Position numbers and translations under genes: made by a program. 64,000 bases of DNA from Mermis nigrescens. Lineage: Eukaryota > Nematoda > Enoplea > Mermithida > Mermithidae. The notes beneath the pieces were generated by a model. That model worked only from the letters and a program-made list of their open reading frames with translations, was not told the DNA's origin and searched no databases. The DNA is taken from NCBI GenBank assembly GCA_036768485.1, contig JAVLUZ010000582.1, forward strand, positions 1-64,000, in the 5' to 3' direction. The stretch's first letter is position 1. Each line of letters begins with the position of its first letter. Of this stretch, positions 55,311 to 64,000 are shown in pieces.

Positions 55311-55523
55311 TCAAAGTCTCAGATAGGAGTGTATTCAGCCAGTAAACATATTAGAGTAAGATGCCACAATAATGACAGCAGTCCAAGAACGCGGAAAACA
55401 ATATTGTTCTTAACATCTGCATTATCCTTTTTAAACAAGACAACCTTACATTATTCAAACAGATCAAAGTGTACGGAACACTAACGCTCAGATTTGGAAG
55501 TAAAATAAATTTGTAGTATAAAC

Positions 55524-55774
55524 CATACGTGGGCAGCAAGAAAATTCTGGGGATGCAAGATTTTTTGAAAGGTCGAAAAATGGCCTTAAAAATGGTGGTA
55601 TGGCGATAAAAACACCATTTTTCGACGTTTCTCATCAAGCACTATCCATTGGCATCAAAAAATTGCGAAAAAACGAAAAAATTTTCAAAAATTGAATTCT
55701 GGGGGGTATTTTGATTTCTGGGGGGTATTTTGGTTTCTGGAGTGCATACCTCCCAAACCCCACGCCCAGGTGTG
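55524..55774. mobile_element. MITE Y3
   Basis: Perfect 8-bp duplication GTATAAAC (55516-55523 and 55775-55782). The K1 copy at about 43090 is empty here. Termini are CATACGTGGGCAGC and inverse CACACCTGGGCGTGGGG. 251 bp. Confidence 0.95.
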
Positions 55775-56929
55775 GTATAAACTACATGTTAACAACAAAT
55801 GAATAGTGCAAACTTTACACAACTACTAGGTGTAGAGAAAACTAACAGTCAGATTCCCAATTCTGATTTTACGTAGAACATTTTGAAAAAAATTAAGCTT
55901 CCGTAAGGCTCCAGAAGTAAGGGTTAATATGCAGTGTGAAAATTCGGATCCGTAATTCTGATATTACTCTGATCTTGCAATCAACATTTATTAAAAAATT
56001 AAGTCTCCACGATGGCCCGAGAACAAATAAATATCAGGTGTAAACCACTTTACACCACTCTTAAGTGCAAACAAACTAGCGAATCACATTTGTATTCTGG
56101 TTCATTTTTAGACTTGAGATTATGTCCAGACTCATAACCCAGAACTTGGCAAAAAAAAGACAGAAACACGTTTAACTCCCCCATTTTTTAACTTTACACC
56201 GCCCGAAAAAGCTAGATATTGATGTAAACAAACGCAATTTGCTGTGAGGCGTACCCCTTAGAAGTACTTTATTTTATCCTATTCGACTTCGCCCGACTTC
56301 TAAACAGAGAAAGTAGCGAACAAAAAAATAGACAAACACGTATTTTCCACTGTCCACCACATTGTAAACTTTAAAAATCTAAACCTAACGCCTCATTTAG
56401 TGTAAATAAATTCGGTTCAGGCCATTTTGTAGCCCTTCGATTGTAGTACGTTTGTATGTGCCAAACTTATATTCCGCATAATATTTAATTTGATTTACCA
56501 ATCAAAAATACGAAAAAAACCTGTTTTTTCGCCCATTTTACACCTCATATTTTGAACTTCACACCCCCATAAACAACTGAATATTACGTTTTTTGAACGC
56601 GGCTTGCTTCGACGTGTAGCTCTTGAAGTTACTTTATTTCTCTTTTATTCAATTGATCTCAACTCATAACCAGAAAACTTGGCAGAGAAATCTTGGACAA
56701 AGTCTGATTTTTTACTCATCCACTAGAGTGTAAAGTTTAAACCCCTGGTACTAACTGCGTATTGATCGTAGGAAAGTTTGCTGATAAGCAGAAGATAGCC
56801 CTTGATCCGTAGTACATTTCTGTCGGAAAAAATTTCCTAAATATCGTAACCGGAGTTGTTGGCAGACATAAACAAGTCGAAAGTACATGGTTTTGCCAAA
56901 AGAATTAAAAAAATAAAATAAGTTAAGAT

Positions 56930-57012
56930 TCAGAAGATTTGAACCCACTAGTCTTTTTTTAAACCCGCCTGCAAGAACGGACGCGTGAGCCTCTGCGCCA
57001 ACTCAACATATC
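56930..57012 (-). tRNA. tRNA-like relic in K2
   Basis: The reverse strand has box A TTGGCGCAGAGGC and box B GGTTCAAATCTT. Homologous to the relic at 42174. The acceptor stem does not close, so it is not a functional tRNA. Confidence 0.5.
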
Positions 57013-57101
57013 GGCGGATTTTAATACTTGGTCAACTATTAGAAAATATTTATCATATCTACTAAAGTTTAAGAATAGTGCATTTATGATAATAAAAATA
57101 A

Positions 57102-58856
57102 TCTATAATATTAATCTCGAGTTGTGTGTAAGTGTGTGTGTGCGTGTGTGTAAGGCAAAAAGTTTTACTGGATAATTTTGTGATACTTATATTTTCACTC
57201 AATAGGTATTCTCGGGCGCTAATTACAATTTTTTGATTAAAATGGCTCGATTGGACTCCTGAAACCCGGAAACTACGGAAAAATTTAAAAGCCACCTCAG
57301 ATCAGCTTTTTATGCGCTATCGACTGGTGTAAACCACTTTACACTACAATGTAAACTGATGTGATGCCTAAGAAAAACGTGATTTACAAGTGTATTTTAT
57401 CAAATATCTCGAATCGCAGCGGATAAATTTTTTTAAAGCTTTCACCAATTATTGGATATCTTATGACCGACCTTACTGTAGAATTTGAAGAAAATTAACG
57501 GATTGGTTTCTGAGATACGGGAGCCCAAAGGTACCCTAAGCATAGCGTAAAATTTTAGGTTTTTGTCTTTTTGCAGAAGCACAGATTGACTGTTGCTTCC
57601 AAAATTTGGCCCCTGAGGTTTCTGGGACCGCTGATTCCACATTCGCTACTTTAAATATACGATCTAGCATCATAAAACATGTATGAGACGGGCTGAAAGG
57701 AAATCACGTACGGGTACCTATAAACATGATTAATCACTGAAAAAGAGCTTGCACCAAGTCAAAATTTTTGACCTTGTAAACCAGCGCGCGTGAAATTTAA
57801 TGCGAATCAATCGAAAGCAGCAAACATGCGGCTTTCGAAAATACAAATCAAAATGTTTTTGCTTCTAGCGGCTAATTTAATATGCAACTTTTTGCATTTG
57901 TTTACAATGAGGGCAAAGTTGAACATTGTACGACGTTGAAGCCGACGCTATAAGATAGGACGTGATACAACATACTCAATGCTATACAATAGGACGTGAT
58001 GTAACATACCCCATGCTATACAAGAGGACGTGATATAACATGCCCAATGCTATAAGATAGGACGTGATATAACATACCCAGTGTTACAGGATAGGACGTG
58101 ATATAACATACCCCATGCTACAAGATAGGACGTGATATACCATACCCAGTGCTATAACATATCCAGTGCTGTAAGATTGGTGTCCCGAAACATTAAAAAT
58201 ATGGTTTGCACCAAAAAAATCTTTAAACATCCCAAAACATCAAAAAAATGGTTTTGACCGCAAAAATTTTTTAAACACCCCAAAACATCAAAAATATAGT
58301 TTTGACCAAAAAAATTTTTAAAGCTCCAAAAACATCAAAAGTGTGGTTTTGGACCAAAAAAGTTTTTTTAATATTCCAAAAAGTTAAAAATATGGTTATG
58401 ATCAAACAAAATTTTTAAACATCCCTAACCATCTAATGGTATAATTTCCAGAACATCCCAGAACATCAAAAATATGATTTAGGATAAAGAATTCTCAGAA
58501 CCATTCTATAACGTCAGAAATATGGATTTAATCAAAGAAATGGTTGACAAAAGACAGTTTTAAAAAAATTTAAAAAATACAATATGTTTTTACCAACAAT
58601 TTTTTTAGAAATATCCCAAAAACATCAAAAGTCCCGAAAAATAAAAAAATACAAGAGACATCTCAATCCCATACAGCTATCAGGCCTAAGTTCAGCCAAG
58701 GCAACGCCGGGCAGCTCAGCTAGATATAAAAAATATAAAAACCGCTCGCCGATCCATTGCAGAGTCATTTAATTTTTTATACTGATTACTGGTTAAGATA
58801 TTATTTGTTTACAAACACTCTAGCAGATGGGGCAGCGAAGCGCCCCATTTTGCTAG
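57102..58856 (+). mobile_element. Non-autonomous Helitron
   Basis: Begins TCTATAATATT after an A and ends in the hairpin ATGGGGCAGCGAAGCGCCCC, then ATTTTGCTAG before a T. These are the classic Helitron marks: 5' TC, 3' hairpin, CTAG, insertion between A and T, and no duplication. K1 (about 42070-42090) preserves the empty site AAAATAATTATTTATTAAAG. There is no Rep/helicase gene. The second half includes the older Helitron-like block at 57950-58724. Confidence 0.93.
57950..58724 (+). repeat. Helitron-like block with two tandem arrays
   Basis: First array: 33-bp units ATAGGACGTGATATAACATA, then CCCAATGCTATA, at about 57955-58170. Second array: 45-50-bp units with CCCAAAACATCAAAAATATG. It ends CGCCGGGCAGCTCAGCTAG at 58724. 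Homologous to 20640-21173. Confidence 0.8.
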
Positions 58857-59719
58857 TTATTTATTAAAGACGAGTCAAGAACCTCTGAAAAAAGAAAAAT
58901 CTAATCAAACAATATGCAATACGGAGTCATCTATCGGTATTAGAAAATAGATGTATAATTCAAAGTTCACCTCCTCACACCTCAACAAACAGTGGCTGTA
59001 GAAAAGTTTAAAGGTCAGATTCGTTATTCTGCTCTCACGGAGAACATTTAAAAAAATTCATCATTTACGACGCTCTGGGCGAATAAAAGTTTTTCAGTGT
59101 AAAGTTTACACCTGCACTAATAACGTAATATTGATTGTAAAGAAATAAAATAAATTTTGACGTGTAGCGCTTAGGACGAGGCACAATGTAAAGGTAGTTA
59201 CCACGTTCTGTCTACTAAGTGGCGAATATGGCAGGGAAAAAATATTTTTGTCCCAGACTCTTTACAATAAACCGCCTATAAATATGAAAATATTACTTAA
59301 AAAAAAGTCACTCCTAGATTTTCTAACCGTCTACCTTTTGAAATCAATCAGACTGCATAGAATATAAAACTGAGTTAGATATGCTTGTGCACTTGAAAAC
59401 AGTAAAAAACCGCGTAATTTACACTCCTGGCAACAACTAATGAGTTTAAAAAAATGTTAAGACCAGATTCGTAAGCTTCTAATCAGGGAAAACATTTTTT
59501 TTAAATTGACCTTCCGCAAATGATTTGAATTTTGGTGTAAACTCTACACATTCACGACTACCTCGGTATTGAATTTAAATAAAAAAGGGTATCTAAGTTT
59601 TTTATTATCTACCGTTTACAAAAAACCGCACCTCCCAGATGTGTGCCGTTATAGCTATGAGGGGGGACATATGCAGGGGTACCCAAGTATATTATAGGTA
59701 CGCGCTAACGCGCTACCTA

Positions 59720-60016
59720 CGATAAATCTTTTTACAGTCTCTTCTCCATAACATTAGGATAAGGAATTTAACTTTTTGATTTACTTTAACTAGATGGTTG
59801 CCTAAAATTCACAATGAAAATTATTTTTAATTAGTTATTTTTTTAAAACTATTCTCTATAACATCTGGATTACGAATTAGGTAAGAATAGTTTTGTTTGC
59901 AATGTGGATGTTGACGTGAAAGAACAATCATGTCTCCCGCGTTGCTCAACCGTTGCATTTCATTCAGCAACTTACCTCATGAGTTTACTGATTAATTTAC
60001 TGAAATCTTGCTAATG
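59720..60016. other. AT-rich DNA, nothing recognised
   Basis: Between the K2 terminus and foldback Z2. The end (CTTGCTAATGAAAAGTAGGG) is shared with the flank of Z1 at about 44225, so Z inserted in the same older repeat in both places. Confidence 0.5.
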
Positions 60017-60985
60017 AAAAGTAGGGTACTAGCTAGGAAAAATGCCCCGATGAGACCGAAAATGGTGTATGTATATATTTGGGATTGCTGATTATTGAAG
60101 ATATGAAGAAGTGACTAAGAAAAGTCACCTATGTATATACGCAAAAAAATCATAAGAATCTGCTAATAATCAGACTTTCTCTGAGGCAATACAAACACGA
60201 AGTATATTATAGGGCCTCTGAAAAAAAGAAGGTGACTTCTCAAAACAATCTTCACTGATATGCTGAAGCGGGAACTTTGACCTGTGCTATGACCGATTTG
60301 GTTGAATATCAGCATCGCATTTTCTAACAATATAAAATCAGTATTCAGTTAATCGTAAAGGCTCAGTAAATAAATTATGATATTCAGATCATAACTGCTT
60401 ATTATTGCCCTACAGTTACACATGTCAGTCTTGCATGATGATGTACATGTACATCGATTGTCTCCTGCTTTGGCGTCCTATGTGATCTATTAAAATTTCC
60501 GTTATATTATTATGTATGCATTGTTGCATTTGTTTGCATGGTAATCTCGGTGAGTATTCTTGAAAGTGTCCTACATTCTTCAGTGCTGGCCTGTTCACAC
60601 AAGTTTAGCGCCCTAACTGCTTCGTCATATTTTTATGCTATTGCTATAATCGTTCGCGTGGAGTTGCATTGACAAAATTAGTAAACAAAATGATTTGTCA
60701 CCTTTTTGATTCTGATTGATCAGTCCTTTTTTTAAAGAATTAACTGTTGTATTATTTATTTCTCAAACTAAAGCGCAACTTTCTTCTGTAGACCGCAGAA
60801 TATACTTCGATTTTTGTGTTGCTTAAAAGAAAGTCTGATTCTTAGCAGATTCTTATGATTTGTTGCATGCATATATAGGTGACTTTTTCTAGTCCCCTTC
60901 ATTTATATCTTCAATAATCCGAAATTCCAAGTATATTCGTCCTTTTTTTCATTGGAGCATTTTTCCTTGCTTGATAATATTTTGG
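60017..60985. mobile_element. Foldback element Z2
   Basis: Arms 60017-60240 and 60790-60985 are inverted copies and are older than those of Z1. Landmarks are ATGCCCCGATGAGACC and ACCGCAGAATATACTTCG. The loop of about 550 bp has no recognised gene. Confidence 0.8.
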
Positions 60986-61525
60986 TATCAGTTTCTAGAA
61001 AATTACGTCCATTCGAATGTTTCTATTTGTATAGAGCTTGCCGAGAAATGATAAGACATGCCTTTATTTTTTGCATACATGGCTCGACAGTTCTCGAAGT
61101 ATTTGACTTCAAAAAATTTTAAACTTCCTCTCTGAAATGAAATCCTGATTAGGATACATACTCGTGTATTATATTACACATAATAATGACTGTGAACGGT
61201 ATGAAAAAAGGAAATGCGAAATATCTAGTCTTCATTACAAAACACGATTCGTGAATCTTTTGGATAAAAATGAAGCAATCATGTTCATTCTCGTATTCTG
61301 CTGCTACCAACTTTGACTCGTTGATCAACATGTATTTAAATTAATAGTTTCATTTAGTTCCGTCGAATTCGAGGCCTTAAATTTCTTGCCAACCAGTCTA
61401 AAACAGAGTTTAAGTAGAATATGGCAAGCAATGCAGCGCATAAAGTTGAAAGACAAAGAGATTTTATGGAAAACATGCCTCTGTCAACAGAAATAATTTA
61501 TCATATAAATTCAGCGAAAAAATCC
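60986..61525. other. AT-rich DNA, nothing recognised
   Basis: No reading frame, repeat match or RNA gene that I can support. Short frames on the minus strand (61149-61331) look random. Confidence 0.4.
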
Positions 61526-61805
61526 ATTGTGTCCCGGGCGACCGACAGTCCCGTGTGACCGACAGTCCCGAGTGACCGACAGTCCCGGGTGACCGACAGT
61601 CCCGGGAGACTGTCAGTCCCGGGCGACCGACAAATGGTTTTAAAAATAGATCTGTCAATCAAAAAATTCCCGTCTGGCCGACACAGTCCCGGGTGACCGG
61701 TTATACCGGGTGGCCCACGGTCCCGAGTGGTCGACTGTACCAGATGGCCGACAGTCCCGGGTGGCCGACTGTACCGGGTGGCCGACAGTCCCGGTGACCG
61801 ACAAG
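61526..61805. repeat. 18-bp minisatellite
   Basis: About 13 degenerate units of the form GTCCCGGGTGACCGACA. The array is broken by about 50 bp of AT-rich sequence (61630-61680). The G+C content is far above the neighbourhood. Confidence 0.92.
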
Positions 61806-62520
61806 TAATATAATGATGGGTTTGTCATGAAAATTTCCTAACTGGCTAATGATTTCAGAATTATTGCTTTTTCAAGTAGGTACCTATTTATGCACATAAA
61901 TAGTTTTACCAATGCGATAACATTGCTTATATAGATTCATAGCAAATTTAAAACATCAAAGGATTTTGTAAAAAAACCTATTATTTACAATGCGTAATAT
62001 TTTAGTGCTATCCTACTTAAACTTATTATGGCTGCAAAATTTCAGCTACATATTTGTGCAACTTCAGAATGCTGCGAAAGTGCCATCAAATGATTTACTC
62101 GCCATTAAATCAAACTGGTAAACAGAGGCGTAGCCTAGACTTTTGTGCAGCCAGTTTCTCAGATTTTAACAATAGAAGAATGCACAAATTTATCAGTTTG
62201 GCGGTAAACCCTCAACGGCTTTTCTCCATTTTGCAATGGCTATCATTTTTCTCTTCAAAGTAATTGATTCCACAGAAATTTCGTCTATCGGCTAGCAAAG
62301 GTCGCTATGTCCCGCATCTGAATTTTTTAAAATTCGCGAATTAAAAAATGTTTATTTTGACAAAAAGAGGGATTAACTATCCGCCCAATCCAAAATGCAA
62401 ATGGGGTTTTATTTTTAGAATTTTTTGATTTTCGAGGTGCCTAATATTCCATTGCGCATGTGAAACTACGCTGTAGGCCGGATTTAACGCGCACAGGAAT
62501 ATAAGTGTTGAAGCGACTGT
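61806..62520. other. Non-coding DNA upstream of the Penelope element
   Basis: At 62125 the sequence AACAGAGGCGTAGCC looks like an end of the P-type MITE family, but no partner end was found. Otherwise nothing recognised. Confidence 0.4.
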
Positions 62521-62538
62521 GCACTAGGTGTTTTTTTC

Positions 62539-64000
62539 ATGCTAAATGAGGAATTGAAAGGTAAAATCAAAGAGGTAGAAAGAGTCCTAAGAGATTTGAA
62601 GGCACAGATAACCTTGTTTGATTCAAGATTATCCTGGCTGGATTCTCAGGTATCATTAACATACATTAGACGCAATGTGTCTAAATCTCTCAACCATGTT
62701 AGACAGTTGCATAGTAAGAAGGTAAAAAACTTGCTTATGCATAAAAGTGTTAATAGTATCGATCCTGACAAGCGTTGTGGTTAATTTTAGTAACCGAGTT
62801 TTGACAGCTCATGAGAAGCTTGTCTTGTCTTATGGTATGAAGTACTCTATTACACCTAGGAAGATCGAATATGGAGATTATTTGCTGCCTTTTGAGAAAC
62901 TGATGGGTTCCTCAATAAACAAACTGCCTAAGTGTGATAATGTAAAAATGCAAATGATCAAGAATCAATTGCGTGACATTGCTCTTAGCATCATACTTTA
63001 ATTATGATAAGAAGCATTGTGATAATCTATCAAAGCGTGACTATGAAATCCTCAGTAATCTGTCAAAAGACAAGGATATCATTGTCCTAAAGGCAGATAA
63101 GGGTAACCAAGTTGTACTTTTGAACGAAGATGACTACATCAGGAAGTTGAATGATGTCTTGAATGATATCTCAATGTTCAAAGTCATTAACTGTATCCTT
63201 GTCAGTTTATACGCTCAGTTCAGAAACGCATATCAGCCCGTATACTGAAGGTTCATAAGCAAAAATGGACTATCTGCTGATGTGTATAAAAGTATAAATC
63301 CTGTAGGATGCAGTTATGGCAGACTATATGGCTTACCTAAGACCCATAAGAGAGATGTACCTCTAAGACCGATCTTGTCAGCCATCAACACTCCAACTTA
63401 TAAGTTGGCTAAGTATTTTGTGCCGATCCTGCAAGACATAAGTACAAATGAATACACTTTATGTGACACTGGTAATTTCCTGACAAGACTTAAGGCTTTT
63501 ACATTCAAAAGCCATCATTTTATGGCTAGTCTTGATGTTCGAAAGCTTGTTCACTAATATTCCACTCAATGAGACTATTGATATATATATTAGGAAACTA
63601 TTTGATGATCAAAATGTCATGTTAGTAAATGACATGAATTGTCATCAATTCAAACTGCTTCTAGAACTTGCAGTTAAAGAGTGTTACTTTACGTGTAATG
63701 GTAAAATCTATCAACAGATAGATGGTGTTGCTATGAGTAATCCGCTTGGCCCAGTTCTTGCCAAGCATTTTCTTGAGCTATCATGAAACAATGTGCTCAG
63801 AGACTGCAATATAAAGATCAGACCCAAGTTTTATGTACGTTATGTTGATGACACATTTGTAGTGTTTTCTGACAGAAATCAGCCTACTAAGTTCTGTGAT
63901 TACATGAATCAGCAACATCCTAATATGAAGTTCACATTTGAAACTGAATGTGACAAGAAATTAAATTTCCTTGATGTTCTTGCTGAAAGGAAGTCCGATG
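62539..64000 (+). mobile_element. Penelope-like retroelement, decayed, cut by window end
   Basis: RT-type retroelement read in pieces through at least four frame changes. 62539-62784: coiled-coil N-terminal region. 62747-63248: SKDKDIIVLKADKGNQVVLL, the motif typical of Penelope-like RTs. 63282-63557: LYGLPKTHKRDVPLRPILSA. 63532-64000: SLFTNIPLNETID, QIDGVAMSNPLGP, then the catalytic YVDD at 63841-63852 and FVVFSDR. A TGA at 63784-63786 and several frameshifts make it a pseudogene. The usual glycine in GVAMG is changed to S. Any GIY-YIG endonuclease lies beyond the window. Confidence 0.92.

Larger units (their letters stand above)
54400..59719 (-). repeat. Repeat K2, inverse copy of K
   Basis: Reverse complement of much of 39607-44230, with the hairpin terminus GCGCTAACGCGCTACCTA at 59719. 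Collinear checkpoints are 42080 with 58860, 42200 with 57000 and 43085 with 55775. The region matching 44000 lies near 59340, so the order differs in part. A Helitron and a Y MITE interrupt it. Confidence 0.7.

Noticed and set aside
57955..58170. Regular 33-bp repeats that could look like a CRISPR array
   Set aside because: The units are contiguous and degenerate, without unique spacers, in an animal genome and inside a Helitron.
39607..59719. A single 20-kb element with terminal inverted repeats
   Set aside because: H and R1 run through the middle with their own independent order, and K1 and K2 are differently arranged; two separate inverse insertions explain it better.
61526..61805. CRISPR-like short repeats
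   Set aside because: 18-bp units follow one another with no spacers; it is a minisatellite.

Overview
This is a transposon-saturated, AT-rich stretch of an animal nuclear genome, probably an invertebrate. The only recognisable host gene is adenylosuccinate lyase (ADSL), on the minus strand. Five exons with matching splice phases lie at 36210-35872, 31762-31504, 25595-25381, 23392-23202 and 15275-15109. They give about 390 codons, covering the N-terminal four fifths of the enzyme. The rest of the gene is not found in the window. The variant reads most like the nematode form, as I remember it. Introns of 2 to 8 kb are packed with transposons, which rules out a prokaryote or a compact genome. 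I do not name a species.

Layout. 1-9275: a decayed Ty3/gypsy-like LTR retrotransposon with Gag (SAP-like N-terminus, coiled coil, two zinc knuckles), protease, RT, RNase H and integrase. It also has an extra PWWP-like reading frame after the integrase and an unrecognised ORF3 where env would be. 9276-15108: repeats, including a 4.4 kb hAT-like element (10312-14760) that contains an older repeat, which in turn carries two more transposons. 15109-36210: ADSL exons and transposon-filled introns. 36.2-62.5 kb: a deep nest of DNA transposons, a Helitron, foldbacks and a LINE. 62.5-64.0 kb: a decayed Penelope-like element that runs off the window.

The main discovery is a set of hAT-like elements. 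Many have target-site duplications (TSDs) of 8 bp that can be read directly. Their termini start CAGNGATG, TAGNGATG or similar, but each family fills its subterminal DNA with a different short, often palindromic, motif: GGCCGG, CCGAGG, GGGCCC, GGGTCC, GGGTACCC, GGATCC, GGGTTTTTT, or GTACAAAG/GTGCAAAG. One copy keeps a BED zinc finger, the DNA-binding domain typical of hAT transposases. Pairs of homologous copies, one filled and one empty at a given site, let several insertions be proved from this window alone: hAT-like, Harbinger-like, Helitron and MITE (short non-autonomous element). All element names (C, E, F, R1 and so on) are labels made for this annotation.
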